Source of the DNA: Aldehydirespirator sp965220345
GTDB lineage: Bacteria > Actinomycetota > Acidimicrobiia > Acidimicrobiales > Aldehydirespiratoraceae
Assembly: GCA_965220345.1 (NCBI GenBank)
Contig: OZ244822.1
Span: 2,728,001 to 2,792,000, forward strand
Length of the DNA: 64,000 nucleotides
Direction of reading: 5' to 3'
Part shown: piece after piece, positions 28,024-36,949 of the stretch
Layout: every line of letters begins with the position of its first letter
Numbering within the stretch: the stretch's first letter is position 1
The notes under the pieces: generated by a model
What the model was told of the DNA's origin: nothing
Databases searched by the model: none
Seen by the model: only the letters and a program-made list of their open reading frames with translations
Made by a program: the position numbers and the translations under genes

Positions 28024-29382
28024 ATGAAAAATTTTGATCTGTTGATCATCGGTGCAGGGTCAGGCAACTCGGTGATCGGCCCCGAACACGACGACTGGGA
28101 TATTGCTGTCGCCGAGCACGGTGCGTTCGGAGGCACCTGCCTCAACGTCGGCTGCATCCCCTCAAAAATGTTTGTTTATGCCGCCGAAGTGGCATCACTG
28201 GCAGCGGATTCGCAGCGGCTTAGCCTTGACACCAGCTTCAACAGTGTCGACTGGCTAGCTGTGCGTGACCGGATCTTCGGTCGGATCGACCCGATCGCCG
28301 CCGGGGGTCTCAGCTATCGGCAAGGACTGCCCAACGTCACTGTGTATACCGACACTGCACGCTTTGTAGGGCCTCGACGGGTAGCTGTCGGTGACGAGAC
28401 CATAACCGCCGAACGTATTGTGGTTGCGGCTGGCGCTCATCCCACGATCCCTGAAATAGCTGGCATCCAAGACTGCGGTTATCACACCTCCGACACCATC
28501 ATGCGCCTTGATGCGCTACCACAGCGGCTGCTGGTGCTCGGCGGTGGCTACATTGCCGCAGAACTCGGATCAGTTTTCGGTGCTTTTGGGTCGCAGGTGA
28601 CTTTCATACTGCGAGGCAACACTTTCCTGCGCTCCGAAGACGACGATATTCGCCAGCGTTTCACTACAGCTTATGAGCAGCGATTCGATGTGCATTTCAA
28701 CACTCGGGTGCTACAAGCTCAAAGACAAAACGGCGAGATCATCTTGACCGTGGAAAGCGGCGACGGACACAGCAAACTGCGCGGCGATGAACTGCTTATA
28801 GCTACAGGCCGCCAACCCAACACACGCAACCTGAATACTGCTGCTGGCGAAATAGAAGTTGATCAAGCTGGCTACATTGTGACCAACGACGAGTTGCATA
28901 CTTCAGCAGAAGGTGTTTGGGCTTTAGGGGATGTGACCAACCCGTTGCAGCTCAAGCATGTCGCTAACCATGAAGCCCGCGTTGTGCGCCACAACCTAAC
29001 GCACCCCGACAATCCTGTGCATAAAGATCACCGCTTCATTCCCCATGCTGTGTTCGGTCATCCTCAGGTGGCCAGCGTCGGGCTCACTGAACGCGAATGC
29101 CAGCAGCGCTCAATCCCTTATAGCTGTCATGTACAGCCCTACTCAGCAGCCGCCTACGGCTGGGCTATGGAAGACACCGACAGCGCTGTGAAGGTAATCG
29201 CACATGCCGAGACAAGAAAGCTTGTTGGGGCGCACATCATTGGACCTCAAGCTTCAACGCTGATCCAGCAGCTAATACAGGGAATGCATTTCGATTTGAC
29301 CGTTGATCAGATGGCTCGAGAGCAGTACTACATCCACCCAGCTCTGCCAGAAGTAGTCGAACAAGCCCTACTAGAATTGTAA
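28024..29382 (+). CDS. mtr: Mycothione reductase
   Basis: The product has 452 residues, the normal length for the pyridine nucleotide-disulfide oxidoreductase family. FAD-binding GAGSGN, redox-active FGGTCLNVGCIPSKMFVYAA, NAD(P)-binding LGGGYIAAELGSVF, ELLIATGRQPNTRNL, EGVWALGDVTNPLQLKHVAN and the C-terminal YYIHPALPEVVEQALLEL (His-Glu dyad) are all present. The GNSVIG start and the SKMFVYAAEVA helix are typical of mycothione rather than dihydrolipoamide reductases. It regenerates mycothiol from its disulfide in the cytosol. Its presence is the best marker that the host is an actinobacterium. Confidence 0.9.
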   Translation: MKNFDLLIIGAGSGNSVIGPEHDDWDIAVAEHGAFGGTCLNVGCIPSKMFVYAAEVASLAADSQRLSLDTSFNSVDWLAVRDRIFGRIDPIAAGGLSYRQGLPNVTVYTDTARFVGPRRVAVGDETITAERIVVAAGAHPTIPEIAGIQDCGYHTSDTIMRLDALPQRLLVLGGGYIAAELGSVFGAFGSQVTFILRGNTFLRSEDDDIRQRFTTAYEQRFDVHFNTRVLQAQRQNGEIILTVESGDGHSKLRGDELLIATGRQPNTRNLNTAAGEIEVDQAGYIVTNDELHTSAEGVWALGDVTNPLQLKHVANHEARVVRHNLTHPDNPVHKDHRFIPHAVFGHPQVASVGLTERECQQRSIPYSCHVQPYSAAAYGWAMEDTDSAVKVIAHAETRKLVGAHIIGPQASTLIQQLIQGMHFDLTVDQMAREQYYIHPALPEVVEQALLEL

Positions 29383-29513
29383 AAGATCGAAGACATACTG
29401 CTAAGCCTGAATGCCTACATTGCCAGAACCTGCCAGCGCACTTCCAGCCTGGCGTAACCCTTTGGGTAGACTGTGCACACGATGAAAAGCGTAGGAGCAT
29501 ATGGAGGTGGCCG

Positions 29514-29759
29514 ATGATCGCTCGAATACCCTTGCTTTTGTCACCCCAGCCCGAAGGTGGCTACACCGTCACTTCCCCGCTGATACCAGAGTTGATAACC
29601 GAAGGCGACACTATTTCGGAGTCGCTGGACAACGCAGTGGATGCCTTCACGGCCGTTGTTGAGATCTACGAAGACAGGGGCCACTCGTTGCCATCAAGCA
29701 TTCGTATTGACGACACAAATGGTCCGGTATCCGTTGAAGCATTTATCACTGTTACGTGA
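29514..29759 (+). CDS. hicB: HicB-family antitoxin
   Basis: The product has 81 residues, starting at an ATG after a strong GGAGGTGG site. The partial RNase H-like HicB fold is visible: LSPQPEGGYTVTSPLIPELI, TEGDTISESLDNAVDAFTAV and VEIYEDRGHSLPSSI. It lacks an added DNA-binding domain. Here the antitoxin comes first and overlaps hicA by 4 bases, the reverse of the more common hicA-hicB order. Confidence 0.85.
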   Translation: MIARIPLLLSPQPEGGYTVTSPLIPELITEGDTISESLDNAVDAFTAVVEIYEDRGHSLPSSIRIDDTNGPVSVEAFITVT

Positions 29760-29968
29760 GATACAGAGACGCTGCACGGAAACTGTCCAAACTCGGATGC
29801 CATGAGATACCTCGCAGAGGCGGCGGCTCTCACCGCAGGTGGTGCAATCCTCGCACTCAAAGAGAAGCCGTGCTGCCAGACTGGGGCGGGCGCGATCTAA
29901 AGATCGGGACTCTACGTTCCGCTGTTAGCCAACTTGCGCTCAGCTGGAAGGAGTTTCAGGATGCCTAA
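29756..29968 (+). CDS. hicA: HicA-family mRNA interferase toxin
   Basis: The product has 70 residues from GTG 29756, overlapping the hicB stop. The double-stranded RNA-binding-like fold reads YRDAARKLSKLGCHEIPRRG, then GGSHRRWCNP with the catalytic His of the G-S-H-x-x-W motif, then LKIGTLRSAVSQLALS. It cleaves mRNA when HicB is lost. The frame looks intact, unlike the YafQ toxin at 4.9 kb. Confidence 0.85.
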   Translation: MRYRDAARKLSKLGCHEIPRRGGGSHRRWCNPRTQREAVLPDWGGRDLKIGTLRSAVSQLALSWKEFQDA

Positions 29969-30107
29969 GTGTGTCCTCACCTAGTGGGGGCAACCTGACA
30001 GACTGCAAGATAGTGCCCAGTCAGTCCCGATTGTGCCGAACTAAGGTCAGGAAGTAGGGCTTAGTCTTGGGCGTTGATCGCTTCTTGAAGCGAGATGCTG
30101 GACACAC

Positions 30108-31076
30108 TCAGATACGAAGCAAGAGCTGCCACTGCGGCAGCAGCCGCCAGGCACTGGGTTGGCTGGGCGGTTCTGTTGTAAGGCGCAGTCCCTCATATTG
30201 ATACGGCCGTCGCAAAGCGATCAAAGCGGTCATCACGACCACTACCGCGGCTGCTGTTGCGGTGGTCGCAATCGGTGTGGACAGATCACCTTCGAGCGTT
30301 CTTTGACCCACGACCGGCACCGCCGACAACCTCGGCGCTATCACTTGCCATGATGTCGCCGCGGCTGCCGCGGCTGGAACCGCTATCAGTGCGGTGGAGG
30401 CAGCCTGCAACTTCCACAAGCTCATCCGGGTAGCACCGAGCCAGTTCAACAAAGTCAAACGGCGCTGTAAGCCAACACTGACGGGACCCACCGCGGCTCG
30501 AAGAAGTCCGATGCCAGCCACCATTACCAGCGCTGCGCCTGCCATGATTTGGCTGAATGACACACCTGTATCAAAGCCGGAATGCTCTGTCGCTGGTTCA
30601 TCCACGAGACTCAAACCGAGAGACGCTTCAAGGCCAGCCAGTCGCACTGCTGTTAGCTCATCCGCGGATCCGATACCCTCATTACCGATCAGGCGAGCAT
30701 TGAAGTAACGACGCTGAAGTGAGTTTTCTTGCTTGATACGCCGAGCTAGTTCGGGTGAGACAAACCAGTCTCCAACTTGCGCATTATCAGCGAGGCCGGG
30801 AATGCTCACATTGGGGTTCTCAAGCCTGTAGAGATGTACGAATATCTGCTCACCGTGTATTGAGTCATAGATCAAATCCCCTTGGAGATCCACCGTCTCG
30901 TGTGGGGCAGCCTGACGGAAGTTTCGTTGGACTGCACGCTGATCAACCCGATCGGTCATCAGAGCCGCACCAGCCGCTGCGCACACAAATAACGTGACTG
31001 CCGTTACTGCAGCCGCTAGCAAAACACAACGAAATTTTGCAGAACGGTCGCCACGCCAGGTAACGGCGAGAGCCAT
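30108..31076 (-). CDS. FtsX/MacB-like ABC permease, possibly truncated
   Basis: The product has 322 residues. A first membrane helix (FRCVLLAAAVTAVTLFVCAA) is followed by an extracytoplasmic domain of about 120 residues, then helices around IMAGAALVMVAGIGLLRAAV, STALIAVPAAAAAATSW and TATAAAVVVVMTALIAL. That layout equals one half of the 750-850 residue actinobacterial FtsX-type permeases. The last residues (AWRLLPQWQLLLRI) are not obviously native, and another frame across the same bases reads on to AALASYLSVSSISLQEAINA. It could be a truncated or frameshifted member. It lies 52 bases downstream of its ATPase. Confidence 0.6.
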   Translation of the reverse strand: MALAVTWRGDRSAKFRCVLLAAAVTAVTLFVCAAAGAALMTDRVDQRAVQRNFRQAAPHETVDLQGDLIYDSIHGEQIFVHLYRLENPNVSIPGLADNAQVGDWFVSPELARRIKQENSLQRRYFNARLIGNEGIGSADELTAVRLAGLEASLGLSLVDEPATEHSGFDTGVSFSQIMAGAALVMVAGIGLLRAAVGPVSVGLQRRLTLLNWLGATRMSLWKLQAASTALIAVPAAAAAATSWQVIAPRLSAVPVVGQRTLEGDLSTPIATTATAAAVVVVMTALIALRRPYQYEGLRLTTEPPSQPSAWRLLPQWQLLLRI

Positions 31077-31128
31077 CGAAACAATAACGGATGCCGCATT
31101 TCAGTGAGTTGACCGTTAACCTGTGAGC

Positions 31129-31773
31129 CTAACCAGTGAGCTGACCGTCAGACAGCACATACACCTCATCCATACGTTGTGCGATTGAGTTATCGTGAGT
31201 CACCACCACCAGCGTTGCTGAGGTTGCGGCAGCCGACTCGACGATCAAGTCGATAACACGATCCGAGTTGATCGCGTCAAGTGACCCTGTGGGCTCATCA
31301 CATAAAATCACCTGCGGTTGTGATACCAAAGCTCGAGCTACTGCGACCCGCTGAGTCTCACCACCCGATAACTGCGCTGGCCAAGCAGTTGCGTCGGTGA
31401 AGCCCACCATAGCTAAAGCGCTCTCCACCCGGTTGTCGTAATGCGAGTCGCCTCTTATCCGCAGAGGCAGAGCGACATTTTCGCTTACTGTCAGCTCAGG
31501 CAGTAGCTCACCGAACTGGAACACGACAGCCACTTTGTGTTGACGAAACCTAGTTCTCGCACGCTGAGATGCGCCGCTTAGTTCTTGTCCCGCCACAACT
31601 ACTCGACCTGCTGACGGCTTGAGCAGCCCGGCCAGTATGTGCAAAAGAGTGGTCTTACCCGAACCACTCGGCCCCATCACCGCAACCCGACGACCCGCCT
31701 CCACCGTCAAATCGACATCACTAATAATCAAACGCTCGCCGCGGCTCAGACACATTCCCTGACAACAGATCAC
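31129..31773 (-). CDS. LolD/MacB-type ABC transporter ATP-binding protein
   Basis: The product has 214 residues, the typical size for this class, from GTG 31773. Walker A MGPSGSGKTTLLHILAG, Q-loop VVFQFGELLPELTVSENVAL, signature LSGGETQRVAVARAL, Walker B VILCDEPTGSLD and switch VVVTHDN are all intact. Together with the FtsX-like permease just downstream it would form an exporter-type or mechanotransmission complex; the cargo is unknown. Confidence 0.85.
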   Translation of the reverse strand: MICCQGMCLSRGERLIISDVDLTVEAGRRVAVMGPSGSGKTTLLHILAGLLKPSAGRVVVAGQELSGASQRARTRFRQHKVAVVFQFGELLPELTVSENVALPLRIRGDSHYDNRVESALAMVGFTDATAWPAQLSGGETQRVAVARALVSQPQVILCDEPTGSLDAINSDRVIDLIVESAAATSATLVVVTHDNSIAQRMDEVYVLSDGQLTG

Positions 31774-32070
31774 AGCCCGGCGCCCGGTTCAGCGCCCACC
31801 ACAACGACGCTAGCAGCGCAATCCGCAACGCTTATGGAGATCGGTCTTCAGTGCCTACCAAATTCCTGTCCGCTTCGGCAGCCCGTTGATTAGTCGAGTT
31901 CTGGGGCGTTGTGCAGGCGCTGTCACACCTCCGCGCGAACCTGCAGGGACGCAGCTGCCCTACGAGCAACGAGTTCGGAGGTGCTGGCTTCAACCTCAAA
32001 CCCAGATACAACTCGCCCCATCAGGCCAGCTTCCCCGTCTTGGAGCACCCAAGTGCAATACTTCACCCAG

Positions 32071-33714
32071 ATGACTCTGAGAAGATCTAATCCAGCAGAT
32101 AACGTCGCAGTTGGGGACAACTTGTCCTGCGAGCGCGACCTTGCGAACGCGGCTTGGGCACTCGCCAAGAACGGTTCACTTGCCAGAGTCTCAAAGAGCG
32201 AGTTGAGCCTTCTAACTGACGTAGGGTCAGTCGATACCACCATCGTCAATGATCTGGCCGAATTGATTCGCAGAGGCAGTGACCCGCTGGGCGAGGCATT
32301 CACTCGTATCCGGTCTCCTAACCAACGACGCCTGCTGGGAGCCACCTACACACCCTCTGCCATCGTGTCGTCAATGGTGGATTGGATTACTAGCCGAGGC
32401 GAAATCTCACGGCTGATTGACCCAGGGACCGGCTCGGCAAGGTTCTTGTTGGCAGCTGGTCGCACGAACCCGCAGGCATCGTTGGTGGGTGTGGAGATTG
32501 ACCCTCTTGCTGCCCTTGTTGCCCGTGCCAACCTGACCGCTGCCGGGTTCGACATACGGTCGCAGATCGTTGTGGGCGACTACCGGACAGTTCAACTCGC
32601 AAAATGTGAAGGAAAAACTGCATTTTTGGGAAATCCCCCCTACGTGCGGCATCATCAGATAGATCCTTCTGCCAAAAGATGGCTGACCGAAAGCGCTGCA
32701 CAGCTCGGTTTGCGCGCTAGCGGCCTCGCTGGTTTGCACGCCCACTTCTTGCTAGCGACCGCTCTTCACGCCACTAATGGAGACATCGGTTCGTTCGTAA
32801 CGTCAGCAGAGTGGCTTGATGTCAACTACGGCCAGATATTGAGAGAACTTGTCGCTACATATTTAGGGGGTTTATTGATCCATGTGGTCGACCCAAAAGC
32901 GGTCCCGTTCGGTGACGCTGCCACCACTGCGGCTGTGACTTGCTTTGAGGTGGGTGCAACCTCAAAAGCGATACGCATGAAGCGTGTGCCCGACACGGAC
33001 GCGCTGGGCGCACTCGACGGGGGTTGCCGACTGAATCGCCTACGTCTCGCTACTGAGCCTCGTTGGACACCACTGCTCAACAGAACACCTAAACCACCAC
33101 AAGGCCATGTCGAGCTCGGTGAGTTGTGTCGAGTCCACCGCGGTGCAGTAACCGGCGCTAACAAGACGTGGATCACCGACACTGATAACCCCTCACTTCC
33201 TTCGAGTGTGCTGATCCCCGCGATAACGCGCGCCCGTGAGCTGTTTGATGCTCCTGACGCATTGTTAACCAAAACCCTCAACCTGCGAGCCGTTATCGAC
33301 CTGCCCGCAGACCTAGATGAGTTCAACTCTGCCGACAGAGAACTTATTGACAGATTCCTACGTGAAGCACGCCAGCAAGGCATCCCATCGGGCTACGTTG
33401 CTCGCCACCGTAATCCGTGGTGGTCCGTGAAGCTGCGAGAGCCTGCGCCGATTCTTGCCACATACATGGCGCGCCGCCCTCCATCTTTTGTGCGCAACAA
33501 GGCTGCAGCGCATCACATCAACGTGGCCCACGGGATATATCCACGCGAGTCAATGAGGGATCCAATAATTGATGCTCTCGCAGCTTCGCTCCGTGCTGTC
33601 GCTCCCACCGCGGTTGGACGCATCTATTCAGGTGGGTTAATCAAGTTTGAACCGTCTGAGATGGCACGTATCCATGTCCCCGCACCCGAGATGCTTGAAT
33701 CGATGGCAGCGTGA
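32071..33714 (+). CDS. Type II N6-adenine DNA methyltransferase (partner of XamI-like endonuclease)
   Basis: About 547 residues from ATG 32071. The open frame extends to 31909, but that extension is Arg/Ser/Thr-rich and unconvincing. Methyltransferase motifs: GATYTPSAIVSSMVDWITSR (motif X), LIDPGTGSARFLLAAGR (motif I, near 116), LVGVEIDPLAALVARANLTA (motif II), GNPPYVRHHQ (motif IV, near 188, N6-adenine type), and DIGSFVTSAEWLDVNYGQIL. The C-terminal 300 residues are the probable target-recognition domain. The stop overlaps the GTG of the endonuclease gene, forming a classical coupled pair. It protects host DNA against that nuclease, and the site is likely the same as XamI (GTCGAC), by inference from the partner. 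Confidence 0.85.
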   Translation: MTLRRSNPADNVAVGDNLSCERDLANAAWALAKNGSLARVSKSELSLLTDVGSVDTTIVNDLAELIRRGSDPLGEAFTRIRSPNQRRLLGATYTPSAIVSSMVDWITSRGEISRLIDPGTGSARFLLAAGRTNPQASLVGVEIDPLAALVARANLTAAGFDIRSQIVVGDYRTVQLAKCEGKTAFLGNPPYVRHHQIDPSAKRWLTESAAQLGLRASGLAGLHAHFLLATALHATNGDIGSFVTSAEWLDVNYGQILRELVATYLGGLLIHVVDPKAVPFGDAATTAAVTCFEVGATSKAIRMKRVPDTDALGALDGGCRLNRLRLATEPRWTPLLNRTPKPPQGHVELGELCRVHRGAVTGANKTWITDTDNPSLPSSVLIPAITRARELFDAPDALLTKTLNLRAVIDLPADLDEFNSADRELIDRFLREARQQGIPSGYVARHRNPWWSVKLREPAPILATYMARRPPSFVRNKAAAHHINVAHGIYPRESMRDPIIDALAASLRAVAPTAVGRIYSGGLIKFEPSEMARIHVPAPEMLESMAA

Positions 33715-34664
33715 ACACGATTGAACCTCCCCAGTGGAAACCTGAGGATCTCCAACGAGACCTCGACCGAGCTATGGGAATCTTTCGCAAACGGAGACTT
33801 AGGGAACCCGTCGATCAATACCGCAAAGAGTTCGAGAGGGCAGCAGACCTCATGGAAGATCTCTTGAACAGCACCGACAACTTGAGAGCGACCATCCCAG
33901 GCAGATCTGATGCGATAGTAGATCTTCTGGCTAACCCAGAAGCGCGCAACATCTTGAGATATTTGGCTGGTCCGCCTATCTCAGAAGATGATCTCAAAAC
34001 GCTGGCGGACACGCCTTCACTGACTCCGAGCCGACTCATTGAAGACACCAGCGCTGTAGAGCGCATCATGCAGGTCATCCATGACAGCCTAGATGTCAAA
34101 CGTTTTCCGTGGATCTCGCAACAAGAATCTCCCGATGCAACAGAGCGGCATGCTGCGGTCGTTGCGTCGGCAAGCTTGCTAGCTAGCCAGCGCGTTCAAA
34201 CGAAACGTCGCAACGCCGACAAAGATCATCAAGAAAGCAAAGTACAGAAATATTTGGCGCGAATTGGACTCAAGCAAGTTGAGCCCAGACCGATCCCGAC
34301 AATTCGTGAAGCACCTGAACCTGGAGAGTTCTGCGGTGAGTGCCAACTGGCACGGCGTAAAGCCGACATCGTGGTGGCTCTCCATAGTGGACGCGTCATG
34401 CCCATTGAGTGCAAGGTCTCCAACTCAGCAATCAATTCCGTCAAACGGCTCAACAACGACGCTGCGGCGAAGACCGCCCAATGGCTAGACGCGTTAGGAA
34501 AAGACCAAGTGGTGCCAGCGGCCGTGCTGTCTGGTGTCTTCAAGAAACACAATCTCCAAGATGCTCAAAATGCAGGTCTGGCAATCTTCTGGGCTCACAA
34601 CCTCAAGCCACTCAGGCAGTTCATTCTTGCGGTAAAAGCGCAATCCCTTGAGTACCCCTCATGA
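33711..34664 (+). CDS. XamI-family type II restriction endonuclease
   Basis: The product has 317 residues from GTG 33711. The catalytic region CGECQLARRKADIVVALHSG, then VMPIECKVSNSAINSVKRLN and AAKTAQWLDALGKDQVVPAA, matches the XamI restriction endonuclease family, with a PD-(D/E)xK site formed by Asp in KADIVV and E-x-K in IECK. XamI itself recognises GTCGAC. The long N-terminal half is helical and family-typical (PPQWKPEDLQRDLDRAM at the start). It overlaps the methylase by 4 bases and is followed 50 bases later by an Mrr remnant. Both genes look intact, so the system is probably active. Confidence 0.8.
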   Translation: MNTIEPPQWKPEDLQRDLDRAMGIFRKRRLREPVDQYRKEFERAADLMEDLLNSTDNLRATIPGRSDAIVDLLANPEARNILRYLAGPPISEDDLKTLADTPSLTPSRLIEDTSAVERIMQVIHDSLDVKRFPWISQQESPDATERHAAVVASASLLASQRVQTKRRNADKDHQESKVQKYLARIGLKQVEPRPIPTIREAPEPGEFCGECQLARRKADIVVALHSGRVMPIECKVSNSAINSVKRLNNDAAAKTAQWLDALGKDQVVPAAVLSGVFKKHNLQDAQNAGLAIFWAHNLKPLRQFILAVKAQSLEYPS

Positions 34665-34683
34665 TCTAGGAATAATCGTCTGA

Positions 34684-35115
34684 GCCGAACAGTTCGACGG
34701 TCATGACCTCTCACGCTTGGTATCTGAAACCCTAAGAGCAGAAGGATTCTCCACCGAGGTCGCACCTCCTGGGCCAGACGGCGGCATTGATATATTTGCA
34801 GGCAAGGGCCCGCTCGGACTTGATAGCCCGATGCTGATTGTGCAGGTCAAGTCAAGCCCCACCCCAGTGGATGCAAAAGTCGTTCGTGAACTGCACGGCG
34901 TGCTCAGCACGCACGGAGCGAAACAAGCACTTCTCGTCGCTTGGGGCGGAGTCAACAAGACCGCTCGACAAGAACTTCGGAGTCAGTTCTTCCGTGTACG
35001 AGTATGGGACGCTGACAATCTGCTAGATGCCATACTGCGCAACTACGAGAAACTCAGCAGCGAAATTCGGGCAGACTTACCATTGAAGAGAGTTTGGACA
35101 CTCGTTGAAGAATGA
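34684..35115 (+). pseudogene. Mrr-type restriction nuclease domain, probably N-terminally truncated
   Basis: The frame between the stop at 34681 and the stop at 35113 encodes an almost complete Mrr catalytic domain: EQFDGHDLSRLVSETLRAEG, PPGPDGGIDIFAG (catalytic Asp), SPMLIVQVKSSPTPVDAKVV (Q-x-K) and HGAKQALLVAWGGVNKTARQ. No good start codon or ribosome-binding site precedes EQFDGHD, and the first available start (TTG 34717) would cut off the first helix. The usual extra N-terminal winged helix is missing. It may be a remnant of a type IV enzyme that cuts modified DNA, or a minimal domain translated from an odd start. Confidence 0.55.
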
Positions 35116-35426
35116 CATTCGAAGATACTGTTTATGTGTCAGATAGTTATGTATATAAATGAAACATACCGAAAAAACTTTTTAAACTTTAAGATACCTA
35201 GGATTGGTGTGATCAGTAGTGCTTGCAGGCGTTTCGGCAAGCAGCTAAGCGGCGATTTCAAAGTGCGGCTTTGAAATCGCCGCTCTAGAGCCCTCAAGCC
35301 TCGGTTACCGCATGTGTGCCAGTTCGCTGCGACCGACCCTCGCGAATTTCTGGCACAGTTTCGTGACGGCACAGTCGGTTTGAACGCCGCAACCGTGCTT
35401 GGGGCGAACTCGGATAGCTTCAAGGT
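35116..35426. other. AT-rich intergenic stretch with one perfect hairpin
   Basis: The first 90 bases are strongly AT-rich. No credible coding frame is present on either strand. The only structure I see is the hairpin at 35249-35283, annotated separately. Confidence 0.5.
35249..35283. terminator. Perfect 15-bp stem hairpin
   Basis: GCGGCGATTTCAAAG pairs exactly with CTTTGAAATCGCCGC around a 5-base loop TGCGG. It lies between the R-M/Mrr genes and the Cys-rich gene. No T run follows, so it may be a terminator, an RNA-stability element or a protein-binding palindrome. Confidence 0.45.
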
Positions 35427-35945
35427 ATGCCAAACGGTGGTTCAGACTGTTGTGGAACATGCTGGTTCAACAGGCGCAACAAAGGAGTTGCTGGCTATCC
35501 AGGCGCATTTGAAGACAACCCGGTAGCCCCTTACTGTGAAATCCGAGACGAACCGATCCCAAACCCGTTCTACACCTACTGTGCCAATCATCCCAAGCGG
35601 AGACCCAATCGAGACCAGATTCCTTTAGGCCCTATATACGTTGCCAGCGAGCACAACGAGATGGTCAGGGTGATAGCAAAGCCCTCTCCTGATACAGAGG
35701 AGATCCGACAGCACCTGCTTGACCGGCTGGCAGTTTTTGAAATGGTTGCTGCAACCGACAGCGCACCAGAATTTCAGCAGACGACCTTTGCTTTCATTGC
35801 GGAGGCGCGCATAGTCATCTGGCAACTAGGAGAGTTCCGAGAGACGCGAGCCGCAGAATCGCTTCAGCGACTGACTGACACACTGCCGGAAGGCCTGGCA
35901 TCGGCCACAGAGGAAGCATTAACAAAAATACGCAACGGCGACTAG
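35427..35945 (+). CDS. Cys-rich N-terminal domain protein of unknown function
   Basis: The product has 172 residues. The N-terminal 60 residues hold a distinctive cysteine cluster: MPNGGSDCCGTCWFNRRNKG, then APYCEIRD, then IPNPFYTYCANHPKR and IPLGPIYVA. The spacing (C-C-x-x-C, C, C-x-x-H) suggests a metal-binding or disulfide-bonded module. I recall similar short hypothetical proteins in other bacteria but no assigned function. Residues 85-172 are acidic and helical (IRQHLLDRLAVFEMVAA, SLQRLTDTLPEG). The start at ATG 35427 is supported by the conserved-looking MPNGGSD. It is rightward, after the R-M genes. Confidence 0.6.
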   Translation: MPNGGSDCCGTCWFNRRNKGVAGYPGAFEDNPVAPYCEIRDEPIPNPFYTYCANHPKRRPNRDQIPLGPIYVASEHNEMVRVIAKPSPDTEEIRQHLLDRLAVFEMVAATDSAPEFQQTTFAFIAEARIVIWQLGEFRETRAAESLQRLTDTLPEGLASATEEALTKIRNGD

Positions 35946-36099
35946 TCAGTTTCTTGCGCGCCTCGGTTCGTGATTACCATAACTGATGGATAGGCGTGAG
36001 GTAGCAGCCGTTGTGTGGCGAGCGTTTTCTTGATGATCTTGGTTGCGAGTCTGAGGGGACCCGTTTGTGCGGACGGGCTGCGGATCATGTCAGATGATG

Positions 36100-36184
36100 T
36101 GTCGGAGGGGGGACTTGAACCCCCACGCCCATACTGGGCACTAGCCCCTCAAGCTAGCGCGTCTGCCAATTCCGCCACTCCGAC
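36100..36184 (-). tRNA. tRNA-Leu, anticodon GAG
   Basis: Leftward, the acceptor stem GTCGGAG pairs with CTCCGAC, the discriminator base is A, and CCA is not encoded. The anticodon stem CTAGC/GCTAG encloses the loop TTGAGGG, giving anticodon GAG (reads CUC). A long variable arm (a class II tRNA trait) and a T-arm with GGTTCAAGTCC are present. Confidence 0.93.
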
Positions 36185-36215
36185 TAGAGCCGTGTGATGC
36201 TACCTGACTTCAAGG

Positions 36216-36842
36216 TCAGACACAGCAGGTATCGGCAAGAGACTCAGCTCGCCAAGTATTAACTGACTCAACGCCAGCTATCCCAGCGATGAACAAGCCC
36301 GCCAACGGATCAGCCCACCACCATCCCAAAGCCGCGTTGGCTGACAAGCCCAGCAGAAGTGCCGCCGACATCAACGCACACACGTAAGTCTGCTTCGCTT
36401 CGGCTTCCGCAGCGCGAGATCCCAGCAGCGGTGCCAATCGACGTTTAGCTCGAGCGAGCATCGGCATCACTATCAGCGAAACCGTTGCCATCACAATCCC
36501 GAGCAACGACTCATCAGGTTGTTCAGTTGTCAAAAGAGCACGCAACGACTCCACGCTCACATAACCCGCCAAAGCTGCGAAGCTCACGGCGATTAGGCGC
36601 TGTGCCCTCTTGTCGGCCTCTTGTTTGCAGCCGCTGCGACGCTCTTGGGACAGCCGCCATGCCAGCACCAGCGCCGCCGACACTTCAATAACAGAGTCCA
36701 AGCCGAAGCCGATCAAGCTGACCGAAGCGGCGAGCACGCCTGCGGCTACAGCGATCACACCCTCAACTGTGTTCCAACTAATGGTGGCACCCAATAACCA
36801 CCTTTGACGGGTCACCGCCTTGGCGCGTGTCACGGACTGCAT
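36216..36842 (-). CDS. Cation-diffusion-facilitator-like transmembrane transporter
   Basis: About 208 residues from ATG 36842 (the open frame extends to 36911). Five to six membrane helices are visible. SLIGFGLDSVIEVSAALVLA corresponds to the CDF helix carrying a metal-binding Asp, and GWWWADPLAGLFIAGIAGVE to the helix pair with the second acidic site. The cytoplasmic C-terminal metal-sensing domain of full-length CDF proteins is absent, as in the short YdfM-like branch. It would move divalent cations or a related substrate across the inner membrane. It ends 31 bases from the tRNA. Confidence 0.7.
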   Translation of the reverse strand: MQSVTRAKAVTRQRWLLGATISWNTVEGVIAVAAGVLAASVSLIGFGLDSVIEVSAALVLAWRLSQERRSGCKQEADKRAQRLIAVSFAALAGYVSVESLRALLTTEQPDESLLGIVMATVSLIVMPMLARAKRRLAPLLGSRAAEAEAKQTYVCALMSAALLLGLSANAALGWWWADPLAGLFIAGIAGVESVNTWRAESLADTCCV

Positions 36843-36949
36843 CGCTATCCAGTATAGCTGCCAGTGATTTAAACACCCTGATTGACTTCTGAGCATCGGC
36901 TCAATACTCATTCACTAACACATGATGCACAACAAGTTATACAGCGGAG

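Noticed and set aside
30041..30160. Frameshift restoring a longer FtsX-like permease
   Set aside because: An alternative frame gives a hydrophobic end (AALASYLSVSSISLQEAINA), but it also stops after about 35 codons, so neither reading yields a full-length permease and the lesion cannot be localised.
35139..35526. Overlapping short frames (94 codons leftward, 70 codons rightward)
   Set aside because: They cover the hairpin and AT-rich gap or overlap the Cys-rich gene in another frame, with no recognisable sequence.
31909..36184. tRNA-Leu as the attachment site of an island carrying the XamI system
   Set aside because: I found no integrase gene and no second copy of the tRNA 3' end in the window, so the claim cannot be supported.
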